The notes under the pieces are model-generated. The model was not told the DNA's origin. It did not search any database and was given only the letters and a program-made list of their open reading frames with translations. Positions 1 to 6,336 of a stretch of 17,150 bases of DNA are shown here, piece after piece. Position numbers and translations under genes: made by a program. Each line of letters opens with the position of its first letter. Position 1 is the stretch's first letter. Source of the stretch: an uncultured Eubacteriales bacterium (lineage in GTDB: Bacteria; Bacillota; Clostridia; Oscillospirales; Acutalibacteraceae); assembly GCA_900313475.1 (NCBI GenBank), contig OMRJ01000042.1, forward strand, positions 1 to 17,150, given 5' to 3'.

Positions 1-1000
1 CATAGAGTACAGCCGACTGCCCGGGACACGGCGAAAACACCGCATTTTCGAGGTGCGCCGTCATTATGCCGTCCGTTATTCTGACCCGGGCGTTAACGGG
101 CGCCGAGGTGCTTCTTATCATGATACCGGCGTTAAAATCCCCGTCGGGAAATTCACCCGACGTGCAGCAAAGCCTGCCCGCACGGATATTATGCGTAAAC
201 CGTTCCTCCGAGCTGCATACCGTCACGGTGTTGTCGGCGGCATTGATCCCGGCAACATACATCGGCTTGCCGAAAGCGCCCAACCCCTTGCGCTGACCGA
301 CCGTGTAGTTAAAAATGCCGGTGTGAGTGCCGACCTTTTGTCCCCGAAGGTCGAGAATGTCGCCCGATACCGGCATTTCCGGCAAATGCGCCTGCAAAAA
401 CGCGCCGCAGTTGCCGTCGGGGATGAAGCAGATGTCCTGACTGTCGGGTGCCGATGCCGCTTCAAGGCCGAGGGATGCGCCTGTCGCGCGTATCTCATCC
501 TTTGACGTGAAATCGCCGAGAGGAAAGACGGTGCGCGCGAGAATATCACGCGGAACACGGTATAAAAAGTAGGACTGGTCTTTTTTTGTCGGCGCTCGAA
601 ACAGTCCCACGCTGCCGTTTCCGTCAAACAGAGTGCGCGCATAATGTCCCGTGGCGATAAACTGTGCGCCGGCCTTATCTGCCTCCTCCCTGAGCGCGAT
701 GAATTTTGCGTGCGTGTTGCACAGTATGCACGGATTCGGCGTAAGCCCTTTCATGTACATTTCGCAGAACGTGTCGGTCACACGCTCTCTGAACAGCTCG
801 CGCCTGTCGGAAAAAACAAGCGGTATGCCGAGCTTTTCAGCCGTATTTTTCGCCCTCAGCGCGGCAGGAGAGTCCTCCGACGCGTTTTCGGTAAACAGCA
901 GATGGCAGCCCGTAACGTCATATCCGCGTTCCTTTAATATGTGAACCGCAACTGACGAGTCAATCCCGCCGCTCATGCCGAGAAGTACGGTTTTTTTCAT
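1..1000 (-). CDS. mnmA: tRNA-specific 2-thiouridylase MnmA (3' end cut by window)
   Basis: MnmA puts the sulfur on the wobble uridine of Lys, Glu and Gln tRNAs in the cytoplasm. It adenylates the base and then transfers persulfide sulfur. The frame read on the minus strand from the ATG at 1000 stays open to the left edge, giving 333 residues of a family usually near 360. The N-terminal PP-loop GMSGGIDSSV is at residues 8-17. The two catalytic cysteines are visible: C91 in TPNPCILCN and C191 in SQDICFIP. ATGHYAR, KKDQSYFLY and NYTVGQRKGLG are family signatures, and the PGQSAV block shows only the last stretch is missing. The start has AAGGAG about 8 bases upstream. The gene diverges from the PHP gene and has its own promoter. 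Identity is clear from the motifs; the substrate tRNAs are taken from the family. Confidence 0.96.
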   Translation of the reverse strand, partial: MKKTVLLGMSGGIDSSVAVHILKERGYDVTGCHLLFTENASEDSPAALRAKNTAEKLGIPLVFSDRRELFRERVTDTFCEMYMKGLTPNPCILCNTHAKFIALREEADKAGAQFIATGHYARTLFDGNGSVGLFRAPTKKDQSYFLYRVPRDILARTVFPLGDFTSKDEIRATGASLGLEAASAPDSQDICFIPDGNCGAFLQAHLPEMPVSGDILDLRGQKVGTHTGIFNYTVGQRKGLGAFGKPMYVAGINAADNTVTVCSSEERFTHNIRAGRLCCTSGEFPDGDFNAGIMIRSTSAPVNARVRITDGIMTAHLENAVFSPCPGQSAVLY

Positions 1001-1052
1001 TGCACACGCTCCTTTTGTTGAAGAACCGTTTAGGTAGATTGATATAATTCGT

Positions 1053-1081
1053 ATTTTACATCATATGACAGAATATTTCAA
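1053..1081 (-). promoter_or_regulatory. Sigma-A type promoter for mnmA
   Basis: On the minus strand TTGAAA (1081-1076) and TAAAAT (1058-1053) are separated by exactly 17 bases. The predicted transcript start lies about 45 bases upstream of the mnmA ATG. Each box matches the consensus at five of six positions. The AT-rich stretch 1082-1153 separates it from the divergent promoter. Confidence 0.7.
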
Positions 1082-1153
1082 GAACCGAAACGGAATATAT
1101 TTGCGGTTTTCCCCTTTTCCTTTGATTTTTTTGTCAAAAAAAAGAAAAAAGTC

Positions 1154-1182
1154 TTGAAAAAAGCTGAAAGCCAAGGTATAAT
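1154..1182 (+). promoter_or_regulatory. Sigma-A type promoter for the PHP gene unit
   Basis: TTGAAA (1154-1159) and a perfect TATAAT (1177-1182) are 17 bases apart. Transcription would start near 1189, leaving an untranslated leader of about 125 bases before the TTG start at 1315. I see no recognisable riboswitch or terminator hairpin in that leader. Confidence 0.75.
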
Positions 1183-1314
1183 TGAATTATATACTGCGAT
1201 AATCTGTGCCAATTAACACTATTTTTACATACATAAGGTTTTCTTTATTATACTGATAAGACTATGTTCAAATGCAGAAACAAGGGGTTGGTAAGTTTTT
1301 AGGGGGTTTGTTTT

Positions 1315-2202
1315 TTGGGCGGCGATCTGCATTGCCACACACGGCTTTCCGACGGTTCGGTCGGAATTGAGGATATAATTGCGCTTGCGAGGAACTGCAA
1401 GCTTGACACCATTGCCATTACGGATCACGACTGTCTTGCCGGCACCGTGCGTGCAAAAATAATAGGCGAGAGAAACGGGGTTCGCGTAATTCCCGGAGTC
1501 GAGTTGTCGGCTGTCGACAACGAAACGGGCAGATATGCTCATATTTTATGCTATCTTCCCGATTATCCCGACAGGCTTGAGGATCTCTGCCGCAAAAATA
1601 CCATGGCGCGAAAGAGAAGCGCACAGTTCATGATGGGTAAGGCTGCGGGCAGATATCCCGTCACGGCGGAACTTATGAGAAAGTGTGCGTCGGGTTCCAC
1701 CTGCCTTTATAAACAGCACATTATGCACGCACTCATGGAGTGCGGAGTTACCGAAAGCATTTATTCCGATATTTATTTTGAGTTATTTTCTCCGGAAAGT
1801 GAGAATAATATATTGGTGAAGACCGCATTCGCTTCCGTTGATGAGGTAATAAAGGCGGTGCATGCGGCGGGCGGCATTGCAGTGCTCGCGCACCCGGCTC
1901 TTTATGACAGCTTTTCGCTGCTTGAACGTCTTAAGGACGAGCTTGACGGCATTGAGGTCTGGCATCCCACTGCGGACAGTGAGACGTCGGAACGGTTGTT
2001 TGCCTATGCAAAAAAGAACAGGCTTCTTTCCACGGGCGGCAGCGATTTCCACGGAATGTACAGCCGCCATGCGGCACTGCTCGGTTCCTACCGCACGCCG
2101 AAGGCGCAGCTTGCGGAGCTTTTGGGATACAAGTCGAAAATGAAACGTCTTGCCAAAAAAGCCGCAGCGGCAGCCGAACAGGCGGTGGTGCAGACCGAAT
2201 GA
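1315..2202 (+). CDS. PHP-domain metal-dependent phosphoesterase
   Basis: This is a 295-residue soluble protein of the PHP (polymerase and histidinol phosphatase) family, closest in layout to the YciV/COG0613 group. Members of that group hydrolyse phosphoesters such as nucleoside 3',5'-bisphosphates or short RNAs. Metal-ligand motifs appear in order: DLHCHTRLSDG (residues 4-14), ITDHD (35-39), GVELS (61-65), a histidine in HILCY (near 76), LAHPALY (191-197) and GGSDFHG (241-247). The start is TTG: AGGGGG lies 8 bases upstream at 1301-1306, and an in-frame TAG at 1300 rules out a much longer form. The tail is rich in Lys and Ala. It shares a transcript with the unknown gene 35 bases downstream. 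The fold is certain; the substrate is not. Confidence 0.88.
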   Translation: MGGDLHCHTRLSDGSVGIEDIIALARNCKLDTIAITDHDCLAGTVRAKIIGERNGVRVIPGVELSAVDNETGRYAHILCYLPDYPDRLEDLCRKNTMARKRSAQFMMGKAAGRYPVTAELMRKCASGSTCLYKQHIMHALMECGVTESIYSDIYFELFSPESENNILVKTAFASVDEVIKAVHAAGGIAVLAHPALYDSFSLLERLKDELDGIEVWHPTADSETSERLFAYAKKNRLLSTGGSDFHGMYSRHAALLGSYRTPKAQLAELLGYKSKMKRLAKKAAAAAEQAVVQTE

Positions 2203-2237
2203 GAGCGAAAAGCGGCAAACTGAATTGAGGTGTCGAA

Positions 2238-2816
2238 ATGAACGGATTTGACGACAGCGACATTAAAATTGCAGACGGCAGCGGTGAGGCCGCGCATACG
2301 GATGACATTGATACCATGGCTTTTATTGAGGAAGCCAAGCGCCAGCACTTTAACGGCAACACGGCAAAGGCAAAGCTGCTCGGACGGGGCATTGTCAGCG
2401 CTTTTTCCTACAAGAGCGCTCCTGATGAGCTTTTTGCCGCGGCGAAACGCCACGGTATCGATCCCGATCCGAAAACAGTGCTTCAAATAAAGTTCCTGTC
2501 GGTTTTTTCTGCCGAATACAGCCTTGAGCACTTCCTTCCGTCACAGCATCTTTCGGCTGTCGCGGTGGATGAGATGTATGATGTCATGCGCGAGAACGAG
2601 CCTGAATTTTTCGACAGCCTTGCCAGAAGCTCCGCTTTTTCATTTTATTATCTCTGTACATCCGACGGCGGTAATATCGCGGATTCTGTCGCACGGGAAT
2701 TTGCAAAGCTGTGCGGCCGCACCGATGACGAACGCTTCGTTTCGCTCGGCAAGGAGCTTTTTGAGGTCAATGTGAACGTATTTTGCCGTGCCGTCAACGG
2801 CTTTGTGTTTGCGTAA
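2238..2816 (+). CDS. Uncharacterised soluble protein
   Basis: I do not recognise this 192-residue protein. It has no signal peptide, no membrane segment and no obvious catalytic motif. The first 30 residues are acidic and polar. The rest looks mainly helical, with a run of hydrophobic and aromatic residues around 125-140 (SAFSFYYLCTSDGG). The ATG follows a weak GAGGTG site about 7 bases upstream. It lies 35 bases after the PHP gene, and no promoter or terminator is visible between them, so the two are probably co-transcribed. A helper or regulator role for the phosphoesterase is only a guess from position. No convincing intrinsic terminator follows; the next feature is the rpmG promoter. Confidence 0.75.
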   Translation: MNGFDDSDIKIADGSGEAAHTDDIDTMAFIEEAKRQHFNGNTAKAKLLGRGIVSAFSYKSAPDELFAAAKRHGIDPDPKTVLQIKFLSVFSAEYSLEHFLPSQHLSAVAVDEMYDVMRENEPEFFDSLARSSAFSFYYLCTSDGGNIADSVAREFAKLCGRTDDERFVSLGKELFEVNVNVFCRAVNGFVFA

Positions 2817-2881
2817 AAGCCGGCGGGCGGAAAAACGGTTACGGATCGGATGAAAATAAGGCAAAACGGCACAAAAAAGTC

Positions 2882-2911
2882 TTGACAATAAAGGTCTTCG
2901 TGTGGTACACT
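2882..2911 (+). promoter_or_regulatory. Extended -10 promoter for rpmG-secE-nusG
   Basis: A perfect TTGACA (2882-2887) is followed after 18 bases by TACACT (2906-2911). A TG dinucleotide at 2903-2904 makes an extended -10 element. It is the only strong promoter seen before rpmG and would give a leader of roughly 100 bases. Confidence 0.75.
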
Positions 2912-3016
2912 TGTTATACCTCTGCGAAGGTCTTTTTTTTGTACCCGGTTTCCGGCGGACCTTAGCCGTCGGACACAAGCCAGAGGGAGGCTAACATTAA
3001 AAATGGAGGTGCCGTT

Positions 3017-3166
3017 ATGAGAGTTAAGATCACTCTTGCATGCACAGAGTGCAAGCAGCGCAACTACAACACAATGAAAAACAAAAAGAATTCCCCCGAC
3101 AGACTTGAGATGAACAAGTACTGCAGATTCTGCAGGAAGCATACTCTCCACAGGGAAACCAAGTAA
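3017..3166 (+). CDS. rpmG: 50S ribosomal protein L33
   Basis: This 49-residue basic protein is L33 of the large ribosomal subunit. It begins MRVKITLACTEC and keeps the paired cysteines C9/C12 and C36/C39 of the zinc-ribbon form, so it is the zinc-dependent paralogue. Family landmarks are RNYNT and the C-terminal HTLHRETK. The start has GGAGG at 3005-3009, about 7 bases upstream. Lying directly before secE and nusG is the standard order in Firmicutes. The gene is too short for most automatic ORF cut-offs. A five-codon mini-ORF (3003-3020) overlaps its start codon as ATGA. Confidence 0.97.
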   Translation: MRVKITLACTECKQRNYNTMKNKKNSPDRLEMNKYCRFCRKHTLHRETK

Positions 3167-3223
3167 TTGACCTGTCGCACAAATTTCGTTTGCAGACAGT
3201 TCAACCGAAAGGAATGAAATTGC

Positions 3224-3736
3224 ATGGCTGAAAACAATGCCGATAAGGAAGCTATGAAGCTCGCTAAGGAAGCCGAAAAAGCTGCCGAAAAGGCAAAGAA
3301 GGAAAGAATTAAGCAGAGCAAGCCCAAAAAAGAGGGTAACGCGTTTTCCCGCGCAGGTGCCGGCATTAAGAAATTCTGGAAGGATTTCACCGGAACATGC
3401 AAAAAGGTCGTGTGGCCGAGCGGTAAACAGGTGCTTAAAAGCAGCCTTGTCGTTCTCGTGAGCATCATCGTCGTCGGAGCGGTAATTTTCGGGTTTGACA
3501 CCGGCATAAACGCCTTGTTTGAGCAGGGCGCAAAGCTTTCGTCATCGCTCGGCGAAAAAGCGGCGGGCGACAGCACAACAGCGGCAGAAACGACCGCAGC
3601 GGATTCGGCAACGGACACGAATGGCACAACCGCAGCCGCACAGGCTGACGCATCCGATGCGACCGAGGCCGAAACAGGCGCGGAATCCACCGCCGCAGCC
3701 GAGCAGACAACGGCTGAAAGCACAACCGAAGCTTAA
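3224..3736 (+). CDS. secE: Preprotein translocase subunit SecE, with an acidic C-terminal tail
   Basis: SecE clamps the SecY channel in the cytoplasmic membrane and is essential for protein export. The conserved amphipathic region CKKVVWPSGKQV is at residues 59-70, followed by one membrane helix at about 72-92. The first 35 residues are a Lys/Glu/Ala-rich, probably coiled, cytoplasmic extension. After the helix, residues 112-170 form a low-complexity tail of Ala, Thr, Ser, Glu and Asp with almost no hydrophobic residues. Common Gram-positive SecE proteins end soon after the helix. By the usual topology this tail would lie outside the cell. AAAGGA sits about 10 bases before the ATG. Position between rpmG and nusG supports the call; the tail's role is unknown. 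Confidence 0.92.
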   Translation: MAENNADKEAMKLAKEAEKAAEKAKKERIKQSKPKKEGNAFSRAGAGIKKFWKDFTGTCKKVVWPSGKQVLKSSLVVLVSIIVVGAVIFGFDTGINALFEQGAKLSSSLGEKAAGDSTTAAETTAADSATDTNGTTAAAQADASDATEAETGAESTAAAEQTTAESTTEA

Positions 3737-3746
3737 CGATTTTCGG

Positions 3747-3801
3747 TGCGGCTTACTTGTGCCGCAAAACAGGCAAAACCACTCGGCGGATGCAAATCCG
3801 C
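3747..3801 (+). promoter_or_regulatory. Two small RNA hairpins in the secE-nusG gap
   Basis: Stem TGCGGC (3747-3752) pairs with GCCGCA (3761-3766). A second stem GCGGAT (3786-3791) pairs with ATCCGC (3796-3801) around a GCAA loop, a GNRA-type tetraloop. The nusG ribosome binding site follows 9 bases later. There is no T-tract, so these are more likely RNA-stability or translation elements than a terminator. Confidence 0.4.
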
Positions 3802-3820
3802 ATATTATTTGGAGGACAGT

Positions 3821-4831
3821 ATGGCTGAAGACTATAAATGGTATGTGGTTCACACATATTCCGGCTACGAAAACAAGGTTGCCGATAACATACTGAAAGC
3901 CGCAGTCAACCGTAACCTTACGGATCAGATCGTCGAAGCGATGGTTCCCACCGAAACCGTTTACAGCCTTAAGGCGTTCAAGGACAGGGCTGCAGACAGA
4001 AACGCGGAGATCAAAGCAGCCGACAATAAGATTCCCTATGTAAAGGTATCGGAGGGCGACGGAGCTCTGTATTATCTGCCGCAGGAGATGAAAGACGCGG
4101 ATCTCGATTCCGAAGCGGTAAAAGATCAGATGTACGTCATCCGTGAAGTTGCCACCGACCTCGCATTTGAGGCAAAGGAAACGGTTACACGCAGAGATCT
4201 GCTCTCGCACTACGGTGCGAAAAACAGCGTTTTCAAACTCAGCAACGAGTTCCAGAAATACGTTCCCGGCTACTTCTTCTTTGAAAGCGCGGACGCTTCG
4301 GCTGTTCTTCCCGAAGACATTGAACACAGAGTTTTCTATACCGCAAAGGTAACAAGATGGCCCGAAAACTATTTTAAGGGCAAAAAAACGGTACGTCTCG
4401 GCGACATAATCGAGCACGGCGGCGAAAGAAGCACAATAAAAGCCACCACCTCGAAGCTAATGCCGGGTTATGTTCTTGTTAAGCTCGCCGTGAGCTATCA
4501 CGAAAAAGCGGGTGAAGACAGAATGACGGACGAGGTTTGGTACATCATACGCAACACGCGCGGCTGTACGGGCTTCGTCGGTCCCGAAGGCGTTCCCGTT
4601 CCGCTTACCGACTCCGAAACAGAGAAGTTCGGCGTTGAAAAACACACCGTCGAGCTTAACTTTGAGGAGGGCGATCTCGTCACGATTGTTGACGGACCGT
4701 TCGCCGGTTATTCGGGCGTCGTGAGCAGAATCGACGTCGACGACGATGTTGTATGCGTGATCCTTCCCATTATGGGACGCGACACGCCTATCGACCTCTC
4801 ACTCGATCAGGTTGAGTCGGCTGTCGACTGA
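3821..4831 (+). CDS. nusG: Transcription elongation factor NusG with a large insertion in the NGN domain
   Basis: NusG binds RNA polymerase and modulates pausing and termination. The protein is 336 residues, about twice the usual 170-180. The NGN domain starts normally with KWYVVHTYSGYENKV (6-20) and MVPTETVYSL (41-50), and resumes at SKLMPGYVLVKL (211-222), VWYIIRNTRGCTGFVG (239-254) and VPVPLTD. The KOW domain follows: GDLVTIVDGPFAGYSG (284-299), then GRDTPIDLSLDQVE. Residues of roughly 52-205 are extra. From memory, Thermotoga maritima NusG also has an inserted domain at this point. The chosen ATG has GGAGG 5 bases upstream; an upstream in-frame ATG at 3746 has no such site and encodes nothing family-like. 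Identity is certain; the insert's role is not known. Confidence 0.95.
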   Translation: MAEDYKWYVVHTYSGYENKVADNILKAAVNRNLTDQIVEAMVPTETVYSLKAFKDRAADRNAEIKAADNKIPYVKVSEGDGALYYLPQEMKDADLDSEAVKDQMYVIREVATDLAFEAKETVTRRDLLSHYGAKNSVFKLSNEFQKYVPGYFFFESADASAVLPEDIEHRVFYTAKVTRWPENYFKGKKTVRLGDIIEHGGERSTIKATTSKLMPGYVLVKLAVSYHEKAGEDRMTDEVWYIIRNTRGCTGFVGPEGVPVPLTDSETEKFGVEKHTVELNFEEGDLVTIVDGPFAGYSGVVSRIDVDDDVVCVILPIMGRDTPIDLSLDQVESAVD

Positions 4832-4863
4832 TAATTCGGTAATCCGACCGCAAGGTCCTTTTA

Positions 4864-4926
4864 CGGCGCCGCTTCAGGCGCTGTGGGAGGAACGCTTCGT
4901 GCGTTCCGCCACTACCACATTTTTTT
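4864..4926 (+). terminator. Paired hairpins with T-tract abutting the rplK ribosome binding site
   Basis: A first stem GGCGCC/GGCGCT surrounds 4871-4876. A second, GGAACGC (4889-4895) with GCGTTCC (4901-4907), is lengthened by GTGG/CCAC around it. Seven Ts (4920-4926) follow and run straight into the GGAGG of rplK (4927-4931). It could act as an intrinsic terminator or attenuator between nusG and rplK. It could also be the target for L1 or another ribosomal protein. Confidence 0.5.
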
Positions 4927-4937
4927 GGAGGTGCAAC

Positions 4938-5363
4938 ATGGCACAGAAAGTAACAGGCTTTATTAAGCTTCAGATCCCCGCAGGCAAGGCAACTCCCTCG
5001 CCCCCTGTAGGTCCCGCTCTCGGTCAGCACGGCGTCAACATTATGGCGTTCACAAAGGAATTTAACGAGAGAACCAAGAACGATATCGGTCTTGTTATCC
5101 CCGTTGTTATCACCGTTTATGCGGACCGTTCCTTCACATTCGTAACAAAAACTCCCCCCGCTGCCGTTCTTATCAAGAAGGCTTGCGGTATTGAGAGCGG
5201 CTCCGGTGTCCCCAACAAGACAAAGGTTGCCACTTTAACACAGGAGCAGTTAAGAAAAATTGCAGAACAGAAAATGCCCGACCTCAACGCCGCTTCCGTT
5301 GAAGCTGCTATGAGCATGGTAGCCGGCACGGCCCGCTCCATGGGCGTTACTGTCACAGACTGA
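4938..5363 (+). CDS. rplK: 50S ribosomal protein L11
   Basis: L11 forms the GTPase-associated stalk base of the 50S subunit together with 23S rRNA and L10, and is needed for the stringent response through RelA. The 141 residues match the family length. Landmarks are GFIKLQIPAGKATPSPPVGP (residues 7-26), ALGQHGVNIMAFTKEFNERT, FVTKTPPAAVLIKKA and MVAGTARSMGVTV. The ATG at 4938 has GGAGG 6 bases upstream. An in-frame ATG at 4812 lies inside the end of nusG and is not plausible. It is followed after 19 bases by rplA, the usual L11-L1 pair. Confidence 0.98.
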   Translation: MAQKVTGFIKLQIPAGKATPSPPVGPALGQHGVNIMAFTKEFNERTKNDIGLVIPVVITVYADRSFTFVTKTPPAAVLIKKACGIESGSGVPNKTKVATLTQEQLRKIAEQKMPDLNAASVEAAMSMVAGTARSMGVTVTD

Positions 5364-5382
5364 TTGAGGGAGGCGTAAGATA

Positions 5383-6087
5383 ATGAAACACGGTAAGAAA
5401 TACGTTGACAGCGCAAAGCTTGTCGACAGATCAAAGTACTATGAGTCTCCCGAAGCTCTTGACCTCGCAGTCAAGACCGCAAAGGCAAAGTTTGATGAGA
5501 CTGTTGAAGTTCACATTCGTCTCGGCGTTGACTCCCGTCACGCAGACCAGCAGGTCAGAGGCGCTGTTGTTCTTCCCAACGGCACAGGCAAAAAGATCAG
5601 AGTATGCGTTTTCGCAAAGGGCGACGACGCTAAAGCCGCAGAGGCAGCAGGCGCAGAGATAGTCGGCGCGGAAGACCTCGTCGCAAGAATCCAGGGCGAA
5701 GGCTTTATGGATTTCGACGTGTGCATCGCCGCTCCCAACATGATGGGACTTGTCGGCCGTCTCGGTAAGATCCTCGGTCCCCGCGGACTTATGCCCAGCC
5801 CCAAGGCAGGCACGGTTACTCCCGATGTCGCAAAGGCTGTTAACGAGGCAAAGGCCGGTAAGATTGAATACCGTCTTGACAAGACCAATATCATCCACTG
5901 CCCCATCGGTAAGGCTTCATTCGGTGCGGAAAAGCTCTATGAGAACTATGCAACTCTTATGGATGCCGTTATCAAGGCAAAGCCCGCTTCGTCAAAGGGT
6001 CAGTATATCCGCTCCTGTGTCGTTAGCTCGACCATGGGAGTCGGCATTAAGATAAACCCCAACAAGGTTCTCAAGTCTGCCGAATAA
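5383..6087 (+). CDS. rplA: 50S ribosomal protein L1
   Basis: L1 forms the mobile L1 stalk that releases deacylated tRNA. In many bacteria it represses its own L11-L1 mRNA. The 234-residue product matches the family length. Typical blocks include VEVHIRLGVDSRHADQQVRG (41-60), VLPNGTGKKIRV, the central LGKILGPRGLMPSPKAGTVT and GKIEYRLDKTNIIHCPIGK, and a C-terminal MGVGIKINPN. GAGGGAGG precedes the ATG. The intergenic hairpins before rplK would be the obvious place for any L1 autoregulation, though I cannot confirm an L1 site. A terminator follows directly. Confidence 0.98.
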   Translation: MKHGKKYVDSAKLVDRSKYYESPEALDLAVKTAKAKFDETVEVHIRLGVDSRHADQQVRGAVVLPNGTGKKIRVCVFAKGDDAKAAEAAGAEIVGAEDLVARIQGEGFMDFDVCIAAPNMMGLVGRLGKILGPRGLMPSPKAGTVTPDVAKAVNEAKAGKIEYRLDKTNIIHCPIGKASFGAEKLYENYATLMDAVIKAKPASSKGQYIRSCVVSSTMGVGIKINPNKVLKSAE

Positions 6088-6097
6088 TTAAATATCA

Positions 6098-6133
6098 TGG
6101 GGGCGAGTCCTCTTTTTCGCCCCCCTGTTTTTT
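6098..6133 (+). terminator. Intrinsic terminator after rplA
   Basis: GGGGGCGA (6099-6106) pairs with TTCGCCCCC (6117-6124 plus one C), and six Ts follow at 6128-6133. The hairpin closes the nusG/rplK/rplA transcript before the separate rplJ promoter. Confidence 0.85.
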
Positions 6134-6144
6134 GAAAAATACTG

Positions 6145-6173
6145 TTGACAAATGTATTTTTGTATGATAGTAT
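6145..6173 (+). promoter_or_regulatory. Promoter of the rplJ-rplL operon
   Basis: A perfect TTGACA (6145-6150), a 17-base spacer and TAGTAT (6168-6173) with an extended-10 TG at 6165-6166. Transcription would start near 6180, immediately before the L10 leader. Confidence 0.75.
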
Positions 6174-6180
6174 ATTGAAT

Positions 6181-6270
6181 GTTGCTGTTCTAAAGACAGT
6201 AGGTGCTTTTCAGCATAAGGCATTCGCCGCCTACCGAGGAATGTGCTTAACCCTGTATTTTATGTTTCGG
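6181..6270 (+). promoter_or_regulatory. Ribosomal protein L10 leader RNA
   Basis: The stretch between the rplJ promoter and its attenuator carries signatures of the Firmicutes L10 leader: AAGACAGTAGGTGC (6193-6206) and CCTACCGAGGAATGTGC (6230-6246). L10, with L7/L12, is known to bind this RNA in other Firmicutes and favour formation of the downstream terminator. Recognition is from memory of the family pattern. A covariance search with the Rfam L10-leader model would settle it. Confidence 0.75.
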
Positions 6271-6275
6271 TTATG

Positions 6276-6316
6276 CTCTTTCGTCGGTTTCGGCGAAAGG
6301 GTTATTTTATTTTTTC
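6276..6316 (+). terminator. L10-leader attenuator hairpin
   Basis: An 11-bp stem pairs 6276-6286 with 6291-6301 around a GTTT loop, and the tract TTATTTTATTTTTT follows. It lies about 20 bases before the rplJ start, where feedback-controlled premature termination is expected. Confidence 0.8.
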
Positions 6317-6336
6317 AGAAGGCAGGTGAATTCATT

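Noticed and set aside
3746..3820. NusG extended upstream to the in-frame ATG at 3746
   Set aside because: No ribosome site there, the added residues match nothing in NusG, and GGAGG sits 5 bases before the ATG at 3821.
4812..4937. L11 extended upstream to the ATG at 4812
   Set aside because: It would begin inside nusG and span the hairpins; family proteins begin at MAQKVTGF.
6145..6336. L10 extended to the ATG at 6145
   Set aside because: That region is the -35 box and the untranslated L10 leader.
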